Positions 29,624 to 60,494 of a stretch of DNA of 64,000 nt are shown piece after piece; the stretch's first letter is position 1, and the number at the start of each line of letters is the position of its first letter. The DNA lies in assembly GCA_024291935.2 (NCBI GenBank), contig CM044316.1:9602501-9666500 (forward strand). The letters run 5' to 3'. Origin of the DNA: Okapia johnstoni. Its lineage: Eukaryota > Chordata > Mammalia > Artiodactyla > Giraffidae. The notes under the pieces were generated by a model that saw only the letters and a program-made list of their open reading frames with translations, did not search any database and was not told the DNA's origin. The position numbers were made by a program, and so were the translations under genes.

Positions 29624-32600
29624 TTCTCTCGTGTGTGGGGGAGGGTCCGTTCAGCACGGTCGGGGTGGGGAGGTGGTGGGTCGTCTGAGCCACCCGGCCC
29701 CTCTGGGACCCAGAGCGCGGCGTCCGCTCCGCCAGCACGGGGGTGAGAACAAGGCACTAGGTCGGCCGGCCAGCGCGGGGGCGGGTGTGTAAGGCAGTCG
29801 ACGGGGGTTGGTTGCAGGGTGGGTAGGATGGGGCTGTGTGCGGGGCCGTGTGCGTGCGTGCGTGCGTGCGCGGGCCTGGGCGAATCGACCTGTCAGCTTG
29901 GCTGGTCCTATCCTGGAGCGTCGAGCCTTCCCCGTGCTCCCCGGAGGGTGACGGTGGTTGGGGGCGGGGGTGGGTGGTTGGGAGGAGTGATGTCGAGTCG
30001 CGGGCGCCGGGGAAGGGGTAGGGTGGGGTAGGGAAGAAACTACCAACTTGCCGAGCGCGCTCCTGATAATGCTGGTGAGGGTCAAGTTGGCGTCTGGCTC
30101 AAAGAAGGACGCTTTGGGGACCTCTGAGGGAGGGAGGGGACCTTTGTTCGTTGGCATTGACCTCTGCGGGGGAGGGGCTGGGGGACCCGCCGCCGCGCCC
30201 CCGGGCCCGGACCGTGGATCGGGCGAGGAGGGGGCGCTGGGCCCCAGGGAAGGGACGCCCGGGGAGAACCCGCGGCCAGAGCAGCCCGCCGCCGGGCGCA
30301 CGCCGCTGTCCCGTTCCGTTAAACTCAACAAAGAAGGGATATGCGTGTTCCTAACAAGTGCAGGATATTTAATTGATTCATAAACTTATGTATAATAGTT
30401 TGTGGGTTTTTTAAAACGTACTTTATAATGTAAGAAGCACCAGGGTTTTTATGTTGAATTATCTTTAAAATAATTTTCTCTCGTCCTTTTCCTTTTTGAT
30501 CTTGTGTTGCTTTTTAATGTCGAGGTTTTTTTTTAATTCTAAAATGTGAACGTTTCCTTCAGCCCTCCCACCGAAACCGAGAACGAACGACGAAGCAAAT
30601 AAAAACCCCAGATCATCCTCGTCAACGCAGGAAAACGACTTAAAAAAAAAAAAAACTGAAAACGAACCAAAAAAAAAAAAAGGAAAAAACACTCAGCTTT
30701 CGTTATCCCCGCGCAGGGCAGGGCAGGCCCGGTTCTTTTAGCGTCCCCAGAGCCGCGAGGACATTACAACAAAAATAGAATTTTTTTTCTTAATCTCTTA
30801 ACATACAAAGATAGGAAAACTCTCTGATGCATTGCACTTGGTTCAATGAAAAAAAAAAAAGTTCATTTCCCCCATATATATTTTTGTGGGTTTTTTTTTT
30901 TTCTCTTCTAACACGTCCCCACATCTCCTGTCGCCCTCGTCTGCCCCTCACAACGACACTTAGGAAAGGAGCGGCCCCCCACCCCCATGCCCACCCGGGC
31001 AGCCCTACAGGGCGCGCTCCCGCCCCGGCCTAGCTGGCCTGCAGCTTCCGACCTCGCCTGGGCGGGCGCCCCGAAGACCCCTGCCCCCGAGGGCCCACCG
31101 CGCCCGCCGCCCCGATTGTCTTCGAGGGAAGGGGCGCGTGCGGCCGGGCAGGGGGACGGGGTCCCTTCTGCTCCCCTCTCAGCTCTGACCCTGTTTAGCC
31201 AACCAAACTGAAAAATCATTGCACTTCGACCGCGCGTCACGCCCGGCCCACCCGGCCCCCCACCACCCCCCGCCCTACTCCCCACGACCCCCAGGCTCCC
31301 GCGGGTTCCCCCGTCCCCTGCTTCTCAGACCCGGTCCTCCCAGAGGGCTGCACGCGGGTGGGGGAGGGGCTTCGCTCGACCTCCAACAAAAGCCACCCCT
31401 GGGGCCAGCCACCTCCTTGATTCCAGCTGGGGAGGAGGCGACCGCTCGCTGGCCCCTTTGGCCCCAGGTGAAGGCCCTCCGCTCCTCCCCAGCCTCCTCC
31501 CTCCCCTCCTTCCCTCCCTCCGCTTGGGGCCACAGCCTCACAAACTAGATTCACAATAAATAAAGCCCAAAACCCACCCCTATGTGGTGCAACGTTGGGT
31601 TGCTTGACTTTCAGAGGATCCTGACCTGTGCTTTGTGTTTTCATACAGTTAAGGAGAGAGAAAGAGAGAGGCACAAGGACTCCAGAAAGGGGCGGAGGAG
31701 GGAGATGCAGGGAGGAGGGAGTAAGGCACAGAAAGACAAGCCAGCGGGGCCAAGTCACACCCTGGAGGGGGGCTGGGCGTGCTCTTGCTCCCATCCCTCC
31801 CGGGGGGGGGGGCTTCTGAAGACCCTCTGGACATGCCCCCAACCATCCCTTGGAGGAGGAGGGGGCTGCGGTGGGGAAGAGGGGAGGGGAGAGCTACTTC
31901 TTGCGGTGTGTTCTCAAATTGTTCCCAAGTTGCTCAAATGGAGGGGTTCCCAATTGCAACAGCAAAGACTGAAACAATGAATGCCCCACCCCTAAATAAA
32001 GAGTAAAGACATTACAGCTGAAATCCAGAGAGAAGTGGCCATGGGGGTGGTGTGGGAGGGGAAAGGTGGGGGGGGGGGTAGGGCAGAGAAAGCTCCAAAA
32101 CACTTTTTGAAAAAGGACGACACCCAACACCCTCCAAAGGAACTGAAAGTCGGCGAGCAGGACGCCTACCTAGCGCAGGTGGAGGTTTAGCCGACGGCAG
32201 CGGCGGCAGCCGCCTCACTCTTGCTCAACTCCGGGGTCCCCTTTCTGCTCCACTCTCCGGCCCCGCCGCGGCAGGGCTGTCTGCGTGAGGGGCAGGGGTG
32301 GGGACCGATGGGGCAGAGCACGGGCACCTGCATGCGGGGCTGGGGTGTGGGCGCGACCTGGGGGCCCATCTCCCCTCGTGGCCGGTCAGGACGATGACCT
32401 TCCTGGCCTGCTTCGGGAGGGAGGGGAGAGGGCACCTGTCCCGGGCTGGGAGGGGCCGTCTGGAAGAGCATTCCGATTTTTTTCCTATGGACTGTACAGA
32501 GGGGTTTGGGGCCTGGGTAACTGGCCCTGCAGCTCAGGGTGGGGTGGCAGAACACCCTCCTTTCTGGAAGCATGAAACTAGCTCCAGGAGATGCCCCCTT

Positions 32601-33258
32601 CCGAGCCAGGGTAGGGGGTACTTCTAGCCCAAGGGAGGGGCGGTGGGATCTCAAGGCTACCCTGCCTCACCCAGTCCAGGCAAAGAAGCTGGAGGCAAAG
32701 GTGGGGAGGGAGGGAGGGAGGGAGGGGGTGGAGTCTGCAGGGGAGAGCCCTTGGGGTCTGCACCCCATCATCTTTACAAGCTGGTCCTCTGAGCTCCCGA
32801 GTGAAGCTCCGGCTGGAGTCGAGGGTAGGGTTCCCCTGGGAAGGGTGAGGGTAGGGGACAGGCCCCTTCAGAATTGTGCTGGTTGCTTTGTTTGGGGATT
32901 TTGCTCCTTCCCCAGAAGGCCAGGACGGGATGTGGGGGGAGGAAGGCAGTTCTGCATCCTTTCTTTCTGTCCTCTACTTGACAGAGTCCGTTTTGCATGT
33001 TTCTTTCTGCTTGGCTGCTGGCGCACAGCTCCACCGAGACCTCTTCTGAGGCTCTCTGAGAACTGAGCTGCTTCTGGGGGCCTGCAGGGGTCCCCGGGCT
33101 GGAGGAGAGAAGGGCTGAGTGGCTGACGACGTCTAATTTTTGCTTTTCGGTGGGGCTGGGCTGGGCTGGGGGTTTTTTTTTTCCATGTCTCAAAATTTCT
33201 TCTCCCCCCGTTTGAGGAACCTCTTCTTTTCATTTTGTCATTTCTTTTGTCGATCTTA

Positions 33259-51197
<17,939 letters not shown>

Positions 51198-51376
51198 CTG
51201 CAGGAGACACAAAGGGTGGGGATGGGTCAAGACCAAGTGCCCCACGCTCACCAGGCAAGCAGCTGCCCCTCCAGCACTATGGACACCTTCTTTCCCCTTC
51301 CCTTCCTGAGCAGCCCAGGGAGACCAGGAGAGAAAGAATGGCCGCTGCTGTGGGGAAGCTACCCTGCAGACTGCAG

Positions 51377-51490
51377 GGTGCTGGGCAGCATCTCTGGCCT
51401 CCTCCCACTAGATGACAGTAGCACCCCAGCTATGACAACCAAAAACCAGTCTCCAAACACTGCCTGAAGTGCCCTGGGGGTGAGCTGCCC
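51377..51490 (-). mobile_element. MER5A relic
   Basis: Contains ggcagcatctctggcctcct, actagatgacagtagcaccc and atgacaaccaaaaaccagtc. Confidence 0.8.
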
Positions 51491-52508
51491 ATGACTGAAC
51501 AGCCCTGGCCAAGAGTCAGGGCAAGGAGGCACCCAGGAGAGAAGCCCCCGACTGTCCTTTTGCACAGCTGGGTTGGAACCAAGGGGTCCCCCGTTCTCTA
51601 CCCCACTCAAGCTCCAGAGAGAGCAGCCCTTTCCCTCCCTTCATTAATTAGAGCCAATCCTGCCTGCCTGCACCACCCCCACCTCACCTTTATGCATACA
51701 GGCAGTGCCTGGCAACACGGAGGGGGGAGATTTGCCTTGATGCTGTCGCCCGCTCTGTGCCAGCCTGTCTGGGCTGTCTCATGCCCCAGTGCCACAGCTG
51801 CTCGGAGGGAGCCCTGAGACAAGGGCCCATTGTGCAGTGGGAGCTCACAGAGGACTGGGGGCAGGGTGGAGTGTGTGTGTGAATATTTTGCTGAGCTTGG
51901 GAAAGCCCCCCGCCCCTGCCCCCCAGGTCCTCGAAGCTTTGTGTGCCAGCGGCACAACGGGGACCTCCAGAATGCTTGCCTGGGCACGACAGCTGGTGAG
52001 AGGGTGGCAGAGGGGGGCCAGAGCTGGTTGTGGGGCAGGAGAAAGGCAGGCATTCAGTAAAGAATCAGCTGCTCACAGGGGGACCACATGGGGTGGCCTC
52101 GGAAAACTGGGCCCTGGTATTGGCCAGGGCTTCGCTCCACTCTTTGGAGTGACCCTGCCTCCCAGGTCTCACCCGCCACCCCACAACCAGCCCGCTTGCC
52201 ACGGAGGCCATCCTCTACCAACCTTGCAGTCAAACTGCTCACATTGGGGAATGAATAGTAAGGAGGTTCCTGAAGAGTGACGTGGGCCCAAGAGATAGAA
52301 GTGGGGGGATCCTGCAGCCACTTGGGAAAGAAGGAAGAGCTCCAGGTGTTGGGGCTGGTGAGCAGAACAGTAGCCTTCTCAGAGCTAAGGCCCTACGATG
52401 GCTCAGCCAAGTTCCTGGCCTCTTGCATCCATGTGGCCAGTGGGAAAAAGACAGGCTGCCCCCAGGACGGTTTCAGGCCCCATTTCCCCCATCCTTTATC
52501 TTGTTTCA

Positions 52509-52706
52509 CTTAAAAAAAAAAATTTTTTTTTAACGTATTTATTTGGCTGTGTTGGGTCTTGGTTGCGGCACGCAGAACATTTTTTGCAGTATATGGACTT
52601 AATTTCCTGGCATCACGTGGGGTCTCAGTTCCCCAGCCGGGGATCCAACAACCTGCATCCCCTGCATTGGAAGGCAGACTCAACCACTGGACCTTCAGGG
52701 AAGTAC
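52509..52706 (-). mobile_element. CHR-type SINE in NFIX intron 2
   Basis: A/T head, tttggctgtgttgggtcttg and the end ccactggaccttcaggga. Confidence 0.85.
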
Positions 52707-53579
52707 CTTTTTAGCCAGACTCTACTTTTTAAAAATTCCAAATGATAATAATAATGAATCCTGTCACAAATCAAAAAAAATGGAGGTTTATAAGCTAACA
52801 GGACCCCTCGCCCCCTTGTGTTTGGGGCGTGTCCTTCCACACCTCCCTTTGCACCCACCCTAGCAGCGTTTTTAGGGATGGCGAATTCCACCCCAGGAGA
52901 CTTCTCTGTCATGGTGGCACTCTGCTCTGGAGAGAGCCCGTGGGACTTCCTCCCACGCCCCGGGGGAGGACAGCCTCTCTCTGCATATGAATTTTCTTGT
53001 TGCTCTCTCCTCAGCCCATTCCTGACTCTCTGGGTCTGATTCAAGCCCCACCTGGTCCAGGAGGGAGCAGGCAAGGGGTTGAGGCTGTAGGTGGCCCACC
53101 TGAGGGCCTCCGTGGGCCAGTGCCCCGAGCCTAATGTCTCTCAGGGCTGTCGTTTCCCAGATTCACAGCTCAGAAAGAGCACAGCTGCAGGACCTGCGTG
53201 TGGAGCCCAGTGAGGGGCACATGGTCAAGGCTTTGCTGCAAAGGCTTTGCCCCACTTGTCCTAGGACCAACTCAGTCCCCACAGAGCCCTCCAGGCCAGG
53301 GACAGTGGAGTAGGAGGGGATGGTAGGAGGCCATCCTATTAAGAGTGGTCTCAACCCTTCAAAAGTGGCCAGGTGGAGACAGAAAGCCAGGCGCATGCGC
53401 ACACCCAGCCCAGGGACAGAAACACGAGAGAACCCGACAAAGAGATGGAGGTGGGCCAGCGATAGAGGCAGAGACAAATGGGGCTCCAGGAGAGCGCGAC
53501 AGACAGGAAATCCTTCTAAACCAGGACACTGCCCTGAAACGTTACTGCTGTTATTACTATTAGCTCCATGTAAGGGAGA

Positions 53580-53870
53580 AAGCAGGAGCGAGGATCCGGC
53601 GCAGGCGAGGCCCGCTGCCACGCGCCTCCAGGCGGTGCTCCGGGCGCTGCTGGCAGCCATTTTAGCCCTTGGCAGCCATCTTACGGCTGGCGGCCCTAGC
53701 CAGCGTCCCCACAATGTCACTGCCGCCAGCCCCCGGTGTGCTCAGCCCAGCTCCGGGACAAAAGGCAGAGACACTGGAAATCTGGACCCGGGCTCGAGGG
53801 CAGGAGCGCCGTCCCGGCCACCGGGGCAGCAGTGGCTGGGGCTCCGCCGTCCTGCTCCGGCGGCACCCCT
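53580..53870. promoter_or_regulatory. Intronic CpG-rich block with two YY1-type motifs
   Basis: GC- and CpG-rich DNA inside NFIX intron 2. It has two minus-strand YY1-like sites, AAAATGGCTGCC and AAGATGGCTGCC (plus coordinates 53,653-53,664 and 53,671-53,682). It could be an internal promoter; no transcript structure is visible. Confidence 0.35.
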
Positions 53871-56749
53871 TCCCCCTCCTGGCCAGTGCAAAGTGAAAAC
53901 AGAGAGGGAGGAGGCTGAGGGCTCGCCCGTGAGCCACTCAGTGTGGCTAAGCGCCCCCTCCTCAGGCCATCCCCAGACCCAGAGCCTCAGCTAGTTTACC
54001 GAGTAGACCCCTGCCCCAATGAGGTGACGGGGTCCTCAGAGGACAGTAAGGGGTGTGATGGGGACAGGCCCTTGTCCACTCAGTCAGCTTGGAGGTACAC
54101 CTTGGGCAGACAGGGGGAGGGGGCTGGCAGAAGCCCAGACAGGCCACTGGGCCCGCGGTGGACAGGCTCCTGGGGAGGGCGAGGAGATGCCCTCCAACCC
54201 AGAGGCGAGAGCCAGCCAGGCCAGCTTCTTGAAGCGATGGGCACTCTGGGGAGCTGTGCCCTCAGGCTGGGGCCTGCTCTGGACAGCCCCTAGGAACCAG
54301 GAGCTTGACCCCAGGCTGGCACACCAGGGAGCATGACACCCCAGGGCCTGACCCCCTTCCCTGTCTAGGCTCCCTGGGGAAGGAAGGCAGTAACCCCAGG
54401 CCTTGGGACAGAGAAAGGCAGGCCCCTTTATGACATCCCTCCCCAGGCCCTGCCTCATGGTTGCTTGGCTTTTATCTCACAGAATGGGGCTTATCAGAGC
54501 CACCAGCTGAACAAACACACAAATCCACGGTTAGTGAGAGAAAACCCTCTGCCTGAACTCTTTATCTCCTGTTCACAGGCCCCGAGCACTGCCCCCTGCC
54601 AACAGCACAGGAGGAGCCCTGACTGCTGCGCCATGAGGGCGCCTCCCTTGGCCATCCCCCTTCTCCCCTCGCCCTAACCCAGCACGCGGTGGCTCTCCCC
54701 TGGCAGTCCCTACCAGGCGGGCGTGCATGAGTGAGTTCCTGCCACACGGGAGCCCCCCTCCAGTGTCTGCTTTCTCACTGGGGACAATGGGCCAGCTGGT
54801 GGCCTGTGGGCCGGTGGACGGGCAGAGAAAATGTTGGCTGGCACCAGGCAGGCAGGTGCCCGGCTCCATCCTTTATCCTCTCCCGCCCGGCCCACGCCCC
54901 CGAGGCTGTCGCTCGGCTTCCCCAGCCCTCCAGGGCCACGTCCCCTGGCAACATTTCTGGCCCTGGCTTTCTCTCCAGCCTGGTAGACCGAGCAGTAGGG
55001 ACCCTAACCACCCACTCCCACCTCAGGGCCACCCTGACTGAACCCCAGCCCCCAGGCCTACAACTCTCTTCAGGGACAAAGGCTGTCTTGACTTTCTGGA
55101 CAGACTGGAGAGAGGACGGAGGGGCCAGAGGCACCGCTACCTCTGTTCAGTCCTGAGATGACATGTTCCTGCATCCTGGTGCCCAGGGCCAGGCAGTGCC
55201 TCCTGCGCTCTAAGCTTCTTTCCACTGCCCATCAAATGCAGCTTCCTCAAAACCAAGTCCAGCCACTGTGTCTGAGGATGGCTGCCTGGGCGTGCAGGCA
55301 TCAGGCCTCTGCCTGATCCAGGTTTAGGGGATAAAGAGAATTTTGGAGGCTGCCACTTGTCCTTGATGCTACCAGGGTGGCGAGGGGTGTTTTCAGGCTG
55401 GCTTATATCACATGTGTGTGAGCGCATGCTCTGCTGCCTGTCTTCCTCTCCGGACTGGGGTACTCATGCAATCTACACCTTGGGACAGAAGGCAGGACTG
55501 TATGGGGGCGGGTGATGAATCTGGACTCTTCCTAGGTGTGGGACCAAGTGGGCTCCGCAGAGCAAGGCTCTGAAATGGGATTGGCTCTCAGGTCCCAGGC
55601 TGCTCTCCATTCATCCCCTCACGGCTGCTGTCATCCCCACGCCCTGGTCAGCGCTTGTAGACTGGAGGCCTTGTGCAGCACCCAGACCTAGGCCAGGCTC
55701 AGCCAGAGGTTGGCAGCATGGGACCCTCTCTTCCTCAAGGTTCTTCTGTGTCTCCTGGAACAGCCCTGAAGCCCCTGAAATACCGGTCTCACCCCCAGCT
55801 CTGCTCATTCTCTACCTCTGCTCAGTTCTTATTAAAGGCCCCAACTTCCTTTCTTCAGCTCCTCGCCTTTCCCTCTGGAATCGTGTTTCTGGTCTCATTT
55901 TGCTCTGTCTTGGCTCCATGCCCCTCTCTCTGTCCTTCCTTCTCCTTCTCTTTCCCTCTCTTTGGCCCCCTTTCCTCTCCTAGTCCTGCCTGTTTGCACA
56001 AGTGTGTGCGTGTGCACATGTGTGTGCTTCTGAGAGGCCTCTGCCTCTTCATCAGAGCTCTAAGAGGGGAAGCTCCAGCAGCCAGAAGGAGCCCAGAATC
56101 ACACATAAACTCCAACTGACAGCATGTTTTTAATATATATATTCCCAACCATAGACAGGGAGATATTTATGGCTCCTACTAGGTGAGGGAGGAATTCCTG
56201 CTCACTGCAGCACACGCTCCGCCTCGGCTCCCGCCCGAAACAACTTCTCTCCGAGAAACAGGCCACATGTAGTTCACCGGTTGGCTGCCCCCACACACAT
56301 CACAGACTGAGTGCATTTTTTGGAGGGGCTGAGAGGGGCACGTAGGAACCACCACACCGACACATGCGTACCCAGGCACACGTATGTAGTATGGCGCACA
56401 TTTGCTCTACATCCAGAAACATACACGCATATACCCAGAGATGCCACCAACCACTTGATGCTGTCCAGCAGGGATGGGGTGAGTTGGTGTGTCGAGAGCT
56501 GTGGTCTGCATGCTTACTGCTAAGAGGAACCTCCTTTGGCTCTATCCAGACCATTGGCCTTTGAGGGTAGGGGGGAGGGGAGGCCAGCCCTCTGGGCATG
56601 CCTGCCCTTCCCCTTCCCCAGCTCTCCCCAGGCCTGAGGCTGGAGAAGCAGGCAAGGGTGTGCTCTGTTCTGGGGGTGCCATACTCTGAAGGACCAATTC
56701 TAGAGCTGATCCCTGGCCCTGCCCAGTGTGGCACACCTCCTCCCCCCTC

Positions 56750-56792
56750 CACCTGCACGCACACGCGCGCGCACACACACACACACACCCTC
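56750..56792. repeat. (CA)n/(CG)n simple repeat
   Basis: cacgcacacgcgcgcgcaca followed by (CA)n and ccctctctgc. A short dinucleotide repeat. Confidence 0.8.
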
Positions 56793-57488
56793 TCTGCAAC
56801 TGAGGAGCATCCAGGGCAGGAGAAACCCAATCTCGAGGAGCCGAGGCCTGGCCTGCAGCAATCAGAGCTGGAAAATGTAACTATTGTGTCTCCTGAAACC
56901 CAAGTCTGAGAATCTGAGACACCCTGAGGAGGGGAGCAGCAGATGGATGGGGGGCTAAGGGAACGGGTCACAGAGGGGTTCTGCCTGTCTCTGCAAACAG
57001 AAGACTTGAGACCGAGGAAGTCCTTGGGAATGCAGGGCAGCCAGAGGACAGAGGAGGCTGGGCTCAACCAGGCCGGGCCCAGGGGGCTTTTCGATCTTCC
57101 CCCTATTTCCCTCCACCACTTCCATGAGCCAGCTTATATGCTCGCAGGACTGGGGCCATCCTGGGGTTTTCCCTCCTCTGTCTTCCTAGACCCCACGTGG
57201 TTGGAGACAGACGCCTTACCAGGAAGCACAGCTCTGAAGCTGTGGGTGGGCGTGTGGGCAGGGGCAAGGCAGGGAGACATGTCATTACCCCCCCATCACC
57301 CTCCTCTCTTCTCTCATTTCCCCTCCTCTCATGGAGCCAAAGGGGCTCAAGCTTTTGACTTGGGTCACCTGTTGCAGGGAGGAAGAGACAAGTGACAGGA
57401 AAGAGAAAGAGACCAAGTTACAGCCTTGACACACATGGTCTAGATCCACCCCAGCTGCCCCTGGGGCCTAGGTTTAAGGAAAGCCACT

Positions 57489-57517
57489 GGGGGTGGGGGT
57501 GGGGGGTGGGGGTGGGG
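57489..57517 (+). other. G-quadruplex motif
   Basis: Five runs of 4-6 G separated by single T bases on the plus strand, the template strand for NFIX. Confidence 0.7.
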
Positions 57518-58611
57518 ACAGCATGTCAGGCCACAGGGAACTGCCAGGCCAGGACCAGTAGACTCAAGACACTCCACTCTCAGTTTCTGACCCCGAAGGC
57601 ACTGCTTTCCCCCCTCAACCCACCCTGCCTCCACAGCTGCTGTCGGGGGTCCCCTGGGAAGCAAGGGCCAAGTCTGGCTACAGCAGGGCTCATGGCCTGG
57701 CAGGGGAGCTGGGGGAAGGGAGGAGAAGGCAAGTCCAGGGGCTTATCTGGTGCCCAGAGGAGCAGCAGAGTGGATCTGAAGGCTGGGCTCAGGCAAGCAG
57801 CTCCAAGGCCCCTAGGCTGCTCCCTGGTGTGAGCTGCGCAGTGTTCTCTGCCCTGCACCTGCCAGGGGAAACTTTGTCAGCACTGCGCCCAGCTCAGGGA
57901 GAACTAGAAATGGGGCCTGGGCACTGAAGCCTGGGGGACCTGGGTGCACAGCTGCTTCTCCCCCAGACATGACAGATAATGTGCAGCAAAGGAGAGAGGA
58001 GGGACACCCCGGTGCAGAGTGAAGCACCCAGCAGGTTGATGGAGGGAAAGAGCCAGGACCATCAACCTGTAAGCTGCCTCTCCAGGTCTGGCCCAGTAGC
58101 TAACAAATGAGACCCCCCCCCCAACTCACAGCAGCACTTGGGGTTGCAGGTGGGCCTGCAGGCTCCTCCTGGGTCTGCCCTTTGCAGGAGACCCGACACT
58201 GGGTCCCAGCAACCCAGATGTCAGTGCTCCGTGGCTGTCTGCAGGGTGAACATGCAGGCCCAGGGCTGAGCAGGAACACCACCCTGGATGTTCCAGAGAT
58301 ATCCAGGGGCTAGGAAGTCCCATTGGAGCAGAATTCACACAGAGAGGGGATGAAAATGAGACAGCCCCTACTGCAAAGGGAGAGGCCTGTGGTGAGACAA
58401 AGGCAGGCAGGAGCCCTTGGTCCCAGGCCTGCCTCTTCCTCCACCTTGAGCCTGACCTTGGCACCCCTGTCCCATCCAGGGAGGTATCCTTCTGCAGGGC
58501 AGAGTGGAAAAGGGGGGCACACCAAGGGCAAGGGGAAATGGAGGGAGGAGGTGGGCAGCCCACCAAGTGGAACGGGGCTCCCCTGCGTTCACATCCATGC
58601 TCTGGAACCTA

Positions 58612-58758
58612 CGGGCCCAGTGATCCTGGCCAAGTTCTGAACTGTTTCCTCATCTGTAAAATGGAGATACCGCCTGCCCCCTAGGGTTCCTGCATGAGGA
58701 ATAAATGAGAAAACAGGTACAAGGTCCTCAGTCCAGGGCCCAGCTCATAGTAGGGATT
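58612..58758 (+). mobile_element. MIR
   Basis: Contains tttcctcatctgtaaaatgg, aggaataaatgagaaaacag and ggcccagctcatagtagg, the MIR core and tail. Confidence 0.85.
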
Positions 58759-60346
58759 CATTCCATAAACGTCAGCTGTCCTTCCAATGGGATCACCAAT
58801 TCCCTTCACCTCCCTCAGCTAAAACCCTATTCTGTCTGGGCTCAGCTCAAATGCCAACTCGGTGGGGACACTGTGGCTAATCCACAGCTCCCCCGCCACT
58901 GGAGTTCATACTCTGATACATCGAGTGCACTCGAGATGATGGTTCTTGGTATCTCACCCCAGAGACCACTGCCAGTGAGCAGAGGGGCTCCCTCAAGACT
59001 CAGCCCATTACCCTCTGCAAAGAGGGGCAGGGAGCTTTCTCGGGAAATAAAGGGCAGAGCAGAATGCCTTCTACACGTACATCCCTTCTCGAATGCAATA
59101 GCCGCAGTCTCAGGACAGTCACCACATTGGAAACAGTCAGGGAGAGGCAGGGACAGGGATTGCCAGGAGATGGCAAAGCTGACAGGGAAGCAGAAAGAGA
59201 CTTGTGCCCCTGGATGCTGAGCGCAAAGCCCTGCCCATGCGAGCTCGGCGCTGGGCGTACGGGGAGCTGAGGACACCGGGGCACAGGCGTGGCCACACAA
59301 GCGGCCGGGTGCCTCTCCTGGCAGCACAGGCTGGTGCCACGACTCAGCCGGCAGCAGGAGCCAACGTTTCTGAGAGGGCCAGGGGCCAGGCGTCATGTGA
59401 TGGTGGGGGCCCATAAAAGCGGCCCCCCGGCCCTGAAGCTTCTCCTCCCTCTCCAACCTAACGGATAGAAACTGATAGTGAGAATGCCCTCCACACCAAG
59501 GGAAGGCAGGGCCACCGCAGAGGGGCCGTGTCCAGGTTAGGGGCCCGCAGAGCTGCTCCCCCACCCCGGCCACTCTATTTCCAGTGCTGCCCTTTCTGGC
59601 CCTTCGAGCTGCCCCAGCCTGGCCCGGCCAGACAACTACCCCCACCCCCAGCTGCTCTTAGGACTATTAATAGTGTCCCTACCTCCCAGGGCCAGGCGTC
59701 ACCTTCTCCCCCAACCCCCAAATACACTTGCCCTTGGTCTAATGATTTGTAAAGGGACAGAGTCCTCTGACCCCCCACCCAAAACAAGGCCAGAGGACGG
59801 TGGAAATAGGGGAGCATCGGTACCCCTGGCCTCTCTGCACTCCGTGTTCCCTCTCTCTTTCTAACTGTGAGCAGAATCCTGTCCTGCCCTGCCTCCCACT
59901 GCCCCTTTTCACTGGGAGAATCCATCCAGGGACCCTGGGGGCATGAAGAAGAAGAACCCACCTACCTCTATTCTCCTTTGGGGAAGTAGAAGCAGACAGA
60001 GGCTACCTGTTTCCCATCCTCAGGTGCTCTAACTTCCTCAGCCTCCTAAGAGCACCCAGTACCCAGGCTGGTAACCCTGGAGGAGGCTCCTCTTGCAGGG
60101 GCTTGCCTTGTGTGAGGGAGTCAGACTTGGACTCTGATTTTGGACAGCATGACAGACCTAAGAACCTGACCACCAGATCTTCCAGGCTGGGGATTTCTGA
60201 CCTGGAGTGCCCCACCAGACCATCAGGCCCTCGAGTCCAAGGCCTGTCAGTGTTTTGTTCATTACACTCTCCCCCACACCTGAAAGTGTAATTTGAGTGG
60301 AAGACTCAAAGAAACCCTCTAATCTTTCCAACTACTTAGACCACCC

Positions 60347-60494
60347 GGGTTTTCCAGGTGGCTCAGTGTAAGGCACCTGCCTGCTAGTGCAGGATACACG
60401 GGTTCAATCCCTGGGTTGGGAAGATCCCTTGGAGGAGGGCATGGCCAGCCACTCCAGTATTCTTGCCTGGAGAATCCCATGGACAGAGGAGCAC
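60347..60494 (+). mobile_element. Bov-tA SINE, 3'-truncated
   Basis: Starts gggttttccaggtggctcag, includes ggttcaatccctgggttggg and stops after cccatggacagaggag. Confidence 0.9.

Larger units (their letters stand above)
29015..33258 (-). other. NFIX: NFIX 3' UTR
   Basis: The non-coding end of the terminal exon, after the stop at 33,261-33,259. No SINE is present. Much of it is GC-rich, with GT/GC simple repeats near 29,850-29,875. It has an AT-rich island at about 30,340-30,910 and another small one at 29,340-29,405. Long reading frames here, such as the one at 29,651-30,331 (minus), are low-complexity and do not look coding. Confidence 0.8.

Noticed and set aside
29651..30331. Long minus-strand reading frame (226 codons) in the NFIX 3' UTR
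   Set aside because: Its composition is Pro/Arg/Ser-rich low complexity driven by GC content, and it lies downstream of the NFIX stop with no splice signals supporting it.
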